From Haemaphysalis longicornis (Eukaryota > Arthropoda > Arachnida > Ixodida > Ixodidae), in contig CM023457.1 in assembly GCA_013339765.2 (NCBI GenBank), positions 45,186,144 through 45,250,143 of the forward strand: a stretch of DNA of 64,000 bases, read 5' to 3'. The notes under the pieces are model-generated. The model did no database searches. It was not told where the DNA came from and was given only the letters and a program-made list of their open reading frames with translations. Each line of letters opens with the position of its first letter. Position 1 is the first letter of the stretch. Made by a program: the position numbers and the translations under genes. This document shows, piece by piece, positions 13,501 through 27,500 of this stretch.

Positions 13501-16500
13501 GTATGGGTCATATTCCACTTCGTTTTTTGCGGGTCCGTTCTCTGTATTGCTATTTTTATTAGACAAAAGTTTGAGTACGAAAAAAAAAATGCGCGTCAAT
13601 CCACCCTGTGAAGGTGGTTGGAAAGCGAAGCTTTAAACGACCCTTACAACGATTACCCATGCGACGTCACTTGAATTCACACACGTGGCTCTACAAAGAG
13701 TGAAACCAGGTACAAGTGAAATGCACTTAACACCCTTTATTACTTCAAAGAGATATTCTTTGCTAAGGTTAAACCAAGCATGATTCATGAACGGTGGCTG
13801 GTTGAGTTGTATTGGTGAAGCACATGAGTGGAAACTCTTTTTATATAAAATTAAAGGAAGCTCAAACCCGGTGTTAGACGATCTCACTTCTCTCCGTCTC
13901 TGCCGCCACCGACGGAGGCGACGAGTTCAGCGGCAGAGACAGAGAAGTGAGATGACATATGCGTTGACGTAAGCTTCCTTAATTTTTTTATACCTCCTAG
14001 CGCATGCGCAAGGCGCGCACACTGCCGCTACACGTGCCGCGGGCGGAGCACACAGCGGTGCGAGAGGTCGCGTGACGCTATCACGTGGCATTCAGCGAGA
14101 ACGCAGAGGGTAAACCCGCAGATGTTCTCTGTGAGTGCACCGTCTGTCCTCCTGTCTCCGCTTGGGCTAGTAGCTCAATCGGTACGACAACGGGCTCTCG
14201 CTCCGTTTCCATATTCGTTCCAGGTTCGATTCCTGGTGGTGCCAGTAACTTCCTTTCCTTGTTCGCAGGGGTTTTCTGTTGACACCAACGGTCGCGACAG
14301 AACCCTTGGGGGGTATATAGAGTTAGAGCTTCGCCTTAAAAGACTTCGCCAATGGCATCGCTCCTAATAATATGGCCCAGTGTTGCTGAATCTCCTGACT
14401 GGGCGCACTGTGAATACTGATTAGTATCATCGAATGTTCTGATAACTACAGGTATTCCTTGAACCCCAACGATGCCGTCGTTGCTGATGAGAAGCACAGA
14501 CCTCTGTAAGTGCCTGCTTGCTTTTGTCGCATTTTCTCTTGAATTACCAGTGCCTCGAGTGATTCCCACACAATTATTGCGATATTTCGCGCTCTTTGTT
14601 GAGTTTATTTTCCTAGGGAAGGACTTCGAGCACGCGCAAAATGCATTGCATGATAGCGCACGTTCTTTCACACGTATTAGCATGCACAGTCGTTTTAAGG
14701 TATTCTCGAAATTTCCGAAGGCAAACAGCCTAAGTTCAAGGGATCTACTACCTTGTACTTTTAGTGACAAATTACCATAAATACAAATTCTATCATGCAA
14801 AACTGCGCAAAAACAGAGCAAATTATCATCCAGGCATTCCGCGTGCCCTTGTTGTAATGGTGCAAGGCAACGTATACCTTTTTGTGTTATTCCACAGATC
14901 GGACGGTTTATGTCTCATGGCGCGATTGTCTTCGGCCAGGAACGCGACGTTTCTGTTTAGTACCTAAATGAACATATTTCAAATTAACAACTTCTTAAAT
15001 AGACCGCGTGAATGGTGGAGCAGATAAACGTTAACGAATAGCCAGTAGGTTCGCATGCCAATGATTGCAGTTCGTCAGGAACAAAAAATCGGCGTACCGC
15101 CGTGTACCCTGTTGAAAATCAGCGCAGCGTTCTGTTTCCGAAATGTAATGGTGCAAGGGTTTCGTGGGTTTCGTGCACGCTCTTCAGACGAATGAACTTA
15201 AGCCCAGGCGCGGCTCGAGCTCAACTGACCTCTCAATGCTCCAATAAGAAAAACAGACTACCTGAGATTCTCAAGGCTTTGTGACTCTGTTTGACATCCT
15301 CAGGACAATTTATGTGTGGAAGGGACATTAAAATGCAAGAGGTCGCGTGAATGGCTCGATCCTCTCAATTTGCGTTTGTTTCGAATGGGCGATCAAGTGG
15401 CCCGGCCGCGGGCCCTCTGACATAACTCATCGAGGGCGAAAAATGCCTCCATGCAGGGCTATTCTCCATATTTTTTCAGCGTAATTTCATTCAGTTTGCA
15501 TTAAATATGTTTGCTATTTCGCTGCCCTATTCTTTCTGATGATGCCAGATTCTATGCAGCGCTGTCTTTATGATCTATTTATACAGTGAACCCCTCTCAA
15601 TTGATGAACGATAAATTAAATTAAACAAAACAACCACAGTAAAAGCTCGTTAATTCGAACTCGAAGGGGACCATAAAATTGTTCGAATTAAGCGGAGTTG
15701 GAATTAGCGGGCTGGCGCTAGGATTGGAAATCGGGCCACACTGCGCGGGCAGAACACAAAGAAGCCACCTGGCTCTGGACTCGTTATCGCGAATTGTGGA
15801 CTACTACACGTTTGTGGAAGGTGATATCGTAAATAATGCTTCGTAAATAATAATGGCATGCCCCAAAGCACTGGCGCCGCGCGGCGCCCTCTGTCGACAC
15901 GAAATAAGGTAGCTGTTGCAGGAGTGTAGCGCGCGCGCGCCATGCACGCTGTTGTTTTTCTGTTTCGTTGTTTTGCATATCTTGTAAATTCGGTTTGATT
16001 TGGATGTGCAACACATTGTAATCACTCTGGGCAGACTTCTTCTGCCAGGAGCGATGGAAACCAGTGGATCATAGTTCGAATTAACCGTTCTGGATACCAA
16101 CGCGTTCGAATTATTGGAAGTTTCCCCTATTGAAATATACAGGGCTGTGCCGGGAACGGGGCGTGGTTCCGAATTTAATTCCTGGAAGTGTCCTGTGTTA
16201 CAGTTTAAGAGAGGTGTATCGGTTTTTCGTGCTTGTGTAGAAGCGCTGTGCTAAACAGAGAACATAAATTCGTTTCAGATATACTGAACTTGTGGACAAA
16301 TACAACTGTGAATACACATCTGGGGGCACAGTGCCAAATACTCTTCGGGTATTCCAAGTGCGTATGTTTCTTGTCATCTGTGCACAGTGCAACGGCCATA
16401 CTTTTCGCAGCGGTTCCCGATTACGTCAACCGCGGGCGTCTTCAAATATCTTCCTTCAGTCCCGCTTTTTATAGCGCAGGCTTTGTATCTCGCATTTTGC

Positions 16501-18554
16501 GCCGCTTGGTTGCAGTCCGCAGGTCTCCGCAATATCAAAGCTTCGGAAGAGCTAATCTCGCTGCTTATCCTCACATCTTTTTACCAGTTATTGTACAGTA
16601 ATAACGCCATTCATCATCTGGAAGGGTGGCGAAAGGCCTATTCAATTTCCTTGAATTGTCAGCTGGAGGCATTACACGGTACATATATTTACACAGATTA
16701 GTGCACCTAGATTGCTCTGCACTCAATCCTGGAAGGCTTCGGCACCACCGAAGGGCCATGAGTGCGCACCGCAATCCGTTTAGGGACACGCTGCAATCTA
16801 CTACAACAGAGCTCTGTTTGACAAAGTGAGAAATGACCCCTTTCTAACCATTGATTCCCTAACTCCTATTTACATTTCTTATTATTCTGTTGTGTCCCAT
16901 CGTTCAAATTCAATTTTCCCCACTCTTGAGGCCAATGTCCCTGAATCATAGCCAACAGGTTAACATGGAAGCTTGCACGAGGTGGTGAAGCGGATAAGGA
17001 AATACAGTCAAACCCGGTTATAGCGAACTGCAATATGCGCTACGATTAGTTCGATATATCCCATAGTTCGATGTAGCCGAACCCGCCTATAACGAGTTTA
17101 TTGTTACGAGTTCGCAATACGCGGGAATCCCCTTGCCATAAAGTATTTCATAATACAGTATTTCATTATCATACACAAAGGAATCGATTTATTGCAAATA
17201 ATGAAGCTACTTTCCGCCTTAAAACTGCCTGCTTCAAAAAAAAAAAAAAAAAAAGCGGAGATTTTTCTTTCCCTTTCGTTTTGGCAGCGTCCACTAGCAC
17301 AGCATTCTTTACACGAGACACAGCTTGCACCAGTTTGAGTCCGTGTCCTTCAATATCGAAGAAATATTAGCGGAGGACATGGACTGCCGAAAGCACTCCA
17401 TTAAGCGTCGGACGGCTTTCACTCGCAACATCCTCTGCCTCCTCGGTGCTTTTCATCAGCATTACGGCGGTGCTGCTGACGGTGGCCGCGTCCGAGGAGC
17501 TTACAGTGATGGCAACATCGTCATCGACACAGGAAATCTTCGAAGGACAGACCTTTCGGCACAGCATCGGGAAGGTTGTCGAGCTGCCGTCTTGGTCCGG
17601 CCTCACTGACTGGGCGGGTTCCGTCATGAGTTCCGCGCGTCGGACGGAAAGTGTCGGGCGTCATGCCGCTCCATACGGTGCGCAATGTGTCAGTCGCGGC
17701 CTTTGCTCAGTGGTCGCGGTCAATCAGCATCTCAATCGCCGCTCCGAGACCATGCATTTTGGCGGCCATTCTAGGCACGCCGAGTTCGATATATCAGATG
17801 TGAACTTCGTTATAAGGAATATGTTTGGCGTGTGTTTCCGTAACTGATTTATTTTTGTTCGATATATAGCATAATTCGCTCTATCCGGGTTCGTTATGGT
17901 CGGGTTTGACTGTAAAGCAATGCAATTAGAAAAGGGCGAGAGAGACATCACTTTGATGCCTACCGCCACCACTACCACCACCATCAGCACGTTTTCAACT
18001 GTTAGAATGAGCTAAATAACGCTTTTGTAATGCGCAATGTTGTAGACTGCAGCGACCGAAAAAAAAAGGCAGGTATTGCGTTTCGTGCATCCCTGCATCG
18101 TTTGTTTCTGTCTTACCTTGTTTTTCCCTTTCTCTTCCAACCAAGTGCGTAGTGCAGACACCGGAAGTGGCGACATTTGTCGGCTGCATCGGAAAAGACG
18201 AATTCGGCGCCATCATTGAGCGAAGGGCCAAAGAAGATGGCGTGCGTGCCAGTTTTCAGTACGCCGAAAACGAACCTACGGCCTGCTGTGCGGTGCTGCT
18301 GACGAAGCGAGGGAAGTGTCGGTGGGTGTATGCTCCCGCCCAGCAGTAGCGTCACTAAATAAAGGCTTTTAGAGTATCGGCACTCTTTTCTCTCATTGTA
18401 ATGTGCTGCCAGGATTTTCATTGGTCGGTCGGCACCGCGTGATATTTGTTTGCAGATGGGCGCAGCCATTTTGTTTCTGGGCGCCTCTTCTCTCTCTCTC
18501 TCTCACTTATTCTCTCTCTCTCTCTCGCTTATTATCTCTCTCTCGCACATATTC

Positions 18555-18586
<32 letters not shown>

Positions 18587-21500
18587 CGCGGAAGCTAGAG
18601 CGGCCGGTCGCACTCCGCCCGTCACAACCGGCGGCGGTTTCCTTGGGAGAGATGGCAACACTGCAAGCTAGAAACAAAATGTCTCCCAGACGCTTCCGGG
18701 TGCACGAAGTGGCGGTAGTCTTCAGACTAGCTTATTTAGTGACGCTACCCAGCAGACATTGCCTATTTTGCACTGTATACGTCGCAATACACTTGTCCGC
18801 GACTGTGCATTCAAATAAAGCCGTTTGATGCGCACCGCTTGCCCTTGATTTTTCCTTGATTTTCTCCTTCAGGTCACTTTGTACAAGGTTGGGTGCAGCA
18901 CGGCTGTATTCGGTGGATCACCTTTTACGAACCCAGAACAGGACATTAATGGAAGAGGCGAGCCACTATTACGCATCGGTGAGTCACAGCGGCCAGGGGC
19001 ACGAGACATGCCTGATTTTGGCCCTATGAGTACGCGTAAGTTGGAACTAGCGTCACTAAATAACGGCTTTTAGAGTATCGGCACTCTTTTTTCTCATTGT
19101 AATGTGCCGCCAGGATTTTCATTGGTCGGTCGGCACCACGTGATACTTGTTTACATATGGGCGCAGCCATTTTGTTTCTGGGCGCCTCTCCTCTTTCTCT
19201 ATCTGCTGCGCGGACGCTAGAGCGGCCGGTCGCACTCCGCCCGTCACAACCGGCGGCGGTTTCGTTGGCAGAGATGGCAACACTGCAAGCCTGAAACAGA
19301 ATGTCTCCCAGACGCATGCCCATACGCTTCCGGGTACACGAAGTGGTGGTACTCTCAAGCGTAGCCTATTTAGTGACGCTAGCTGGAACCAGTCAACCGG
19401 AATTTACTGTTGGGTTGATTACCGCGGGTTTTAACGTCTTTTTTGTTCATCTCCAGGGGTTTTTATTGAACGGTAGCTTGGAAATCATGTTGACAGTGGC
19501 GAGGCATGCCTCCAGTCACAACAAAGTTTTTTGCACGAATCTCGGAGCGCCATTCCTGTGCCGCCGATTCAAGGACAACATGATGGCAGCGTTCCCATGC
19601 GTCGACATTATTTTCGGAAACGAAGCGGTAAGTTTTGAACAGCTACACAAAGCGAAAGCGATTCATTTATGAAAGGTTTCCTTTAAAAAGGTATGCCAGA
19701 TAAGGGTGTGTCTTTTTTAATATATTCGCAATGGGCAGCAATTCCTGGTATTCTGAGCGAAGGGCATAAACTCAACAGCTTAAACTAAAGAGTGGTGGAT
19801 TCTTGGTTTCATCGGCGATTTAAAGAGTGCTAGCGTGGGTTTTATCTAAAAATTGCTGCTGGCGATTTGCGGACGCATTGTTCATGGTGTCATATTATGC
19901 CTTATTACACGATGGATAGACGCGTCCGCGGTGGGACCATGAGCTCTGCACATAAGATCCGCCAATATCAACGTACGCTCGGGTCGGAGTAGCAGACGTC
20001 ACAGCAGAAGACTCCTCTCTACATCCACGCTCAATGCACCGCACTCGATGGCCGCAAATATAGAGACCACGTGAAAATAGTGGTCCTCCCCGATTATCAG
20101 TTCCGGATCGTCTGCGGACTTCCCGGGCCGCGATAGAGGTTGATTTTCTCATGCATTCTTATGGACTTCCGGTCGGATAAGGCAGCCCTCGGATTGCCCG
20201 CGGAGCGTCAAGGACTGGCAAATCGAGGAGGTCCATTTTTTATGTGGTGGTGGTACCAGTCAGACGGCTCTTACTCACTCAGTGGGATTGGCCAGGGTAC
20301 TCCAAAAAGAATGCTTAGGCACTGAAATTTTTTTTAGCGATTAGGCGGAGTAGAAGTGCGAAAAAGATTGGGTAATGGCTCGCACTTACAACGTGGTAAT
20401 GTATGTCAGAACGGACCATGGGTATCGCAAATGGCGCACATTGATTAGGTTTGTTGGCGAGCAAAGTCCCTTTGGTTGCTGAATTGAGCAGACGACACAT
20501 GGATGAGACGACATCCCTGCTCCCCCCACTTCCGGTTTCCAGGCGCGCGTCCGCATGTTATTTATTTGTCACAGGGTGCTTATACCGGGCAAATAAACCC
20601 CTAGTATGGTCAATCGTTGTTATTTATAGAATTTTCGCTGCATGAGCATTTTTTTACCCCAGTGGAAAGAGATAAACAAGCACACTCGCGCGTGAAAGCC
20701 GACAGCGTACAGGAGGCCAGGAGAGCTCCTGAAGCGGAAGGAGCGGCACTCCGGGGGAGAAAACAATTTACCCATGTACCGGTCACCTGTGGATAATCAC
20801 TGCATTTACGTGATATCTCGCTTGTTCTCGAAATGAGCTTGAGTTGTGTTTCGCAAATTTTTAAGTGCGAATGCACTTCTTAAGCGAGCCTGAATCGTCC
20901 GCCGCCGTAGTCCGCATAGCAACAGCTGCGGGTGCGCGCGCTCCTCGTCTTCCTCCTCGTCTACCCCAGCAACGGGGGGAGATGGGCGCGCGCTACTCTC
21001 CTCCTCCTCTCTCCGCTCAGTGACTGCGGGTGTTGCGCGCCTCCTCTCCACTTCGGGCGGGAGAGCTCTCGTTCGCGTAGCGGGCGCTCCGCATTCCGAC
21101 GCGTGAGGGCGCTCGTGTAGCCCTCGCCGTAACGGCGGGCGCTACTCTCCTCCTCCTCTCTCCGCTCAGTGACTGCGGGTGTTGGGCGCCTCCTCTCCAC
21201 TCCAAGATCACGATATCCACCGTAATCGCGCAATCCACAACCGTGCATTCGCACTTACACACTCTCCCCTTCGGGGAAGTGCGAGGGAATTTTTTTGTAA
21301 CAACTTTCATAATGCATAAATTTGTTATATATTTATTATGTTTTTACTCAGATATAAACGTTACTTGTATCACGTGACCTCCGGATTGTAAGCGATTCTA
21401 GACCGGAAGCAGAGACCAAAATTTCATGCCTCACACGAAGAAACGCAGTGACGCGGGTCTGCGCGGGTCGAACGGCGTAGCCGAAGGCGCCGTAGGTGAT

Positions 21501-24500
21501 TTTCCCCAGCGTTGCGCTCCCAGCCTCTTATCGTGGAAGTACTGCCGCTGTGGCTGTTGAAAGGGAGGCGAGACTTAAATCGCATGCTCAGGAAGCCCCC
21601 TCACGAGCTGCAAGCCCAATTTGACTTCTGACGTTGGATCGCTCGAAAGCGCGCCGTAAACATAGGCAAGCGCGGAGTGGCCTACGGCTGCGTGGTGTTC
21701 GCCACGTTTGGCGGTTTGCTGTGACGATGGAATTCTTCTGGGAGTTACTGCGTCACCTTTCTTTTACACCATAGTAGTGTAATGAGGGTTCTAACAGCTG
21801 AGAGGTGGTGCGAAAAACTACGGTTGGTTTCGCTCGCCTGTACACTTGCGTACGTACAGTGCGGTCCACCGTTAAATGGAACCGGAGAGCGCGTGGCCGC
21901 TGCGCTCCGCGAAGCGCCGAGAAGTGGCGGGAATCGGAGACAGCCGGCACATGCGCACTGACCGCACGAGGCAGCAGAAGCCGCTCTCTCGTCTTCTACG
22001 GCGCTTCGCCGTGTCGCTCAGCATCGTTCGACTGTTGGCAAGCTCAGCGGCACAGGGGAGCGCCGTAGCAGACGTCAGGGCGGCTGCTCCCGTCTCGTGC
22101 GGTCAGTGCGCATGCGCCGGCTGTCTCCGATTCTCGTCACTTCTCGGCGCTTCGCGTAGCGCAGCGGCCACGCGCTCGCCGGTTCATTTTCAGTGGACCA
22201 CACTGTCCGCCTTATCCGTGCCCTGGAGTTGTGCCACGTTGTATGTGCCACATTGTCGTGATGATGTTTGTGGTACGTTTTTGTCTGCTTCAGTGCATTG
22301 GAAAACAAGGTGCAGAACCATCGATTTTGGGGGAGGGCGTGGGGAGAACGGAGCATTATCGGCCTCACTCGCAGGTAGTACGCGGGCTGGTTGGCCGAGG
22401 ACTGCTCAATCCGCGCGATATGTATATATGTGAAAAACGAATGCGAGATTACACCTGGGATGGACCGTGGTGAGTTCTGGGCTGACTGCAGCCTTGGCAA
22501 TAGACAACTGATTATTTTAGAATATGACCTCAGCGGCAAAGTTGAAAAGATAAAATGATCAGTTCCAAGAAGTGCGGTGTGTTTGGTGAAATAAAATCAA
22601 ATATAAGGCACGGGTGTCGTACTCTGTCATCTGCACTTTTGCACGGTGGCGTGAACTTCGACGGATCCGAAAGCTCGATAAATAAAAATGTTTTGCCTGT
22701 CTCTGCCGTCCAAAGTTTATCCAGAATTTCTATTTTTTTTTTTTTGGGGGGGGGGGGTGTCGAAGTCCTTCTAGGGGAGTGTAGGGGAATGTTAGGGGGT
22801 GCGTATAAATCCCTGGGAAGGGTGCTGGTGGTTGTGGAATCTCTTTGGGGGGTGTATAAATCCCTGCTGCCAACCACCACCGCATTTCGCGGCCGCCAGC
22901 ACGCGCCACCCGTCGCGCACGTGCGCTTCGTGATGTCACGGTGTTTACATACAGGGGGAGGTCCATTCTGTACTCGTGCGGAAATTGCAGGCCAAATCGA
23001 GGAGACATATGAGATGGATTTAAAGGCCAACTGCACTCAATGTGCACCTCAATCAAATTTACTTTGAACGTACAGCACATACCATTAAACCAACTAGGAC
23101 ATGGCTGGTAGCCCTGTGAAATGCGTTGTTATTTAGTTAAAGTGTTTAAAATACCTTCTGCATTGAACTAATTCCAAAATTGCACAGAAAGTGCTGGCAA
23201 AATCATAGACCTATGAGATGCCTTATGGGACGAAGAGACCTATCAGCCATCTTGGAATGAGCACGGCTGTGTCGCCCTTTGTGCGTGGTCTTTGTAGATG
23301 AGTGAACTTGCATGGTGCTATTCGCCATAGCCCCTTCCTCTTTTCCTAACATCTTTGTGGCTACCATCACGCGCAAACGGCGTCTGTTTACAGTGCCCAA
23401 TGATAACGCAGAGCCCAAACATCACCGGTGAATGCACGCGCATCGCGCCCGCACTACGCTCCAACCGGAAGCAACCGGCCCGAAGCCTCCTCTCCCAAAA
23501 CGCACGTATGGGCAGACTTTCATGCCACATTGAGGTCGCGCGCTGTAGTAGGACGGCGCGCATTCGCCGTGCTGCACGCGAGAACGAACAGTGAAAACGG
23601 GAATGTGCGTGCTCCAAACCGATGGCCCTTTAGGCTTTAGAAGAAGAAATTAAAGCCGTTCCACTCAATGTGGAAGCTGTCCGAATTGCAGGGCAGTGAT
23701 CCGCTATAATGGGCTGTGGCGCCGTTATCCGCTCACTCTTACCACCTATCTCGCTCTTCGCCACCCTGTCTCACTCCTCTCCTAATGGATTCAACGGGGG
23801 TTTGTCCAACGCATTTCAAATTTCCCGCCTTCGCAGTGCTCGCGCGCCCCCTGCCTGAAACTGCGCCAGTGGGAGTTCTGTTCTTTTTGTGCTTGCTTTT
23901 CCTTACACACGTGCCGGCGTTGCACTGACACTTTTTTTCGCTTACTATCGTAAAAACCAACCCAAGGAGCGTTCCTAACTAAATGAACGCGGGCGCTGCC
24001 GGTTAATTAAGTATATTTTGCCTCGAATGTACCTGCAGTTTTCTTTGCGCTAAACAACGGGGAGATGTGTGACAAGCGCCAGCGGTTCACAAGTTTCGAA
24101 TGCTTTTGACTATATAAACCGCTTGGCTTTTGAAGCCTCTGAGTTACGCTGCGACGACAGCCGTTACGACGGAACGCCGTGGGGCTCTACTTGGGACCAG
24201 CAAGCGAGCTATGATGACAAGGCGAGCCCCTAAAGTGCTCTTCACTTAAAATTCTTGAAGTATTTCGGCTGTAAAATTGAGTTGGCTGTTGAAAAGTGTC
24301 GTGTTTGCGTTAGTAAACATACGCCTTCAGATTATTATCGGAAGTATCAGTCACTCTACGTTGTCAGTCTGCTGTACATATGCGACATGACTTCTCAGTA
24401 ATGCAAAAGCTGGTAATTCCTTTTCTTTTTATACGTTTTGCCAGGAAGCTCGAGAGTTTGCCGACGTCCACAGTTTCGAGGTGAGCTGTGTTGCTATCTA

Positions 24501-27500
24501 GACAGTACAGTGCTGTTGTGCTGCCCCTTGTCAAAATTAAACTGTTCTGAATGATCAAAACGTTATTACTTTTCAGACCAAGGACATAACTGAAATCGCT
24601 GATTTGATGGGCAAGTTTCCCAAAGAAAACAAGAAATTCGAAAGAATGGTCGTTATCACCCAAGGCACTGACGACGTTATTGTGGCTCAAGGTATGCCAA
24701 ACGTTCCGTAAACTCATGCATGCTTTTGAAAACACCGCGAGGCAAAGAGCAGTTCCTTATAGAAGATCAACCGCTAAAGAAGCAAGCTGCACAGGGTCTG
24801 TACCTTGTTACAGCATACAGCTACAGAACTGCGGTGGTTGTAGGGACTGTTGTAAATAAAAAACGGCGGGTACTAGTTGTTCTGGCGATTGCCTGAAGAG
24901 ATAATAAATCAAAGTATTATTGATGCACTGTACAGTAAAAAAAAGAAAGACAAAGCAGTTACAGCCATTGATCCAGGTCAGTGGTCCCTAAAAAGCGAAG
25001 AAGCGCTTTCGTTGCTTTTCAGAAACTACGCGTACACCTCCGCTTCCTCTTATAACGTGAAAATGAGTGAGCATCACCTCTCACTGAATTTAGTGCCATG
25101 CAATTTCTTGCTGCTTAGTAGTAGTAATAATAGAAAGGGGGCACATGTGCACTGGCTGGGGTTGGCGTGAAATGATGGGCAAAGAGGAAGGTAAAACACC
25201 ACAGAAATTCACAGGTTAGACTAGTGATGCTCAGTGCACAATGTCGGTGAAATGCACCTGCACCAAAGCGTCCTTATTTTGACCTTTTTTTTCGCCACCT
25301 TTTTCCTTCACCATTCTTTCTTTCTTCTGTCGCTTATTATGACCAATAGTCTCGACCAATCACCATTGTTACGCCTATATTAAGGGTTAGCGTTAGGGTG
25401 AACCTCGCTGTTCGGCGAGCTGGTAGTTTTGGTTGACGACGTTTGACCTCAACGTGGCCCGCTAGGCCTAATTTTGGGCTGTTGCATACCCACGTCCATT
25501 GGCGATGTCATACTGACGCATACCTGCAGATTCGCAGCCACATGACGCGTTGCAACCCGTGGTGACGTCAGGCCAGCGCGCACCCGCATTTGCAGATAAT
25601 AGGAGTTCTGACGTGCACCTTCTAAATGCGGCGCCAAACAATAAAAAACTAAAGCCGGTCCACTCATTGTGAAAGCTGTCGGAAGTGCACAGCAGTGATT
25701 CGCCATAATGGGCTGTAGTGCCGTTATCTGCTCACTGCTGCCACCCAACGCATTTCAAATTTCCCGCCTTCGCAGTGCGCCCCCCCCCCCCCCCTGCCTG
25801 AAACTGCGCCAGTGGGAGTTCTGTTCTTTTTGTGCTTGCTTTTCATCCCACACGTGCCGGCGTTGCACTGCCACTTTTTTTCGCTTACTATCGTAAAAAC
25901 CAACCAACGAGCGTTCCTATAACTAAATGAATGTGGGCGCTGCAAATGTACCCACGGTTTTCTTTGCGCTAAACAACGGGGGGCGTATGACAAGCGCCAG
26001 CGGTTCACGACTTTCGAACGCTTGTGACTATATGAACAGCTTGGCTTTCGAAGCCTCTGGGTTACGCCGCGACGAAAGCCGCTACGACAGAATGCCGTGT
26101 GGATCTACCTACTTGGGTCCAGCGAGCAAGCTACGCGACGACAAGGCGAGCCCCTAAAGTGCTTTGCACCTAAAATGGAAGATGAAGGTTCTTCAACTCG
26201 CCCAACTGTACTAGTACTAGGAAGTTTGTCGACAGGTTCCTAGAAGCTCCGACTCAGCCAAGTGATGGTTATGCATTGCAGCACAGTACTACTTTGGCCG
26301 ACCACGTTACCCAGTCAATTCTGGGACTTCTGAGGGAAGCACTGCCTAAAAACGAAGCTAGCCCGAGTGCCTCCTCCTCTCCTTCACGTCTCTCAACTAC
26401 AAACGCCATGCCAGGTTCGGTGCTCAGAGCCATAAGCTTTCATATATCGGCACTTTTTCTCTCATTGTTGTATGCCAACGACAGCGGCCATTAGTTAAAC
26501 CACGTCACGTGACATTCGTTAACCCCAAAAGACCCATGGTGGTGGTTGTACCCTTTAATTCCTTTCCCGCAACCACGTGGTTGCGGGAAAGTGCACTGGG
26601 GATATTTTTGAGCTCGGCAGGGAGCTCACCTGCATACAACCCCGTCGGGGAATGGAAGTAGAGTTGGAATGAAAGGATAAAGTAGAGAGAGAGAGAGAAA
26701 GAGAACGGTATAAAGAGAGGATACAGAATAAAAGCACGTCAGGGCGCTGACATTTTGGTGCCTCTGTGTTGCCGCATGCGCGCGTTCTTCGATAAATCAT
26801 GATGTTCGGATCGCAGTGTGGCTGTATGACACGTTGAGAGTGATTTTTCAAGCCCCAGACAGAGTATTGATGTGTACTGGGCTGTTTCAACCGGCTGGAA
26901 GGTGTAAAATGCCCACTTCGTTTTCCACTGCGAAAGAACGACGGTGGTCTAGCGTAACCTACAGCCACTAGAAAGGCGTAGTTTATTTAGTGGCTCAAGT
27001 GTAACCCAGAGCCACTAAGTAAGCTACTCTAGCCCGAGCCTGACCCTGTCACACCGGCGCGCTGTCTTGAAATACTCGAAAAGTAAACACAGCTGTCATG
27101 GTTGCCAAGCGCCGCCCGCACCGATTCCGCCCGTCAATGTCGGCTGCAACAGGGTGCATGAAGCTGGCCACCCTGGCGTCAAGCACCAGAATGGCTACCG
27201 CGAGCGTCACTAAATAGAGGCTAAATAAAGAGTAGCTTATTTAGTGATAGCTACCGCCATTCGTCAGTGTCATTACTCGTAGCTTATTTAGTGGCTCTAG
27301 GTGCTTCTACAGTCGAACCCCGCAACAACGAACTCCGCTTAAACGAAATTTCCGCTTCAACGAAAATTTCCAATTCCCCATCCACAGAAGTCAATGCAAT
27401 AAAGTCCTCGCCACAACAAACCATTTGCAAGGCTTGCTTTCGCTCATTGGGGCAGGGTTTGAACAATTGTTTTGCAATAAAATAAGCATAACGCCAGCTA

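Noticed and set aside
17335..17400. ILAED-like text on the + strand, reminiscent of ADK exon 3
   Set aside because: It lies after exon 4 and inside a transposon; the true exon 3 is at 14452-14505 with matching phases.
21876..22539. Long open frames in GC-rich sequence
   Set aside because: They fall within the arms of an inverted-repeat element on both strands and resemble no protein family.
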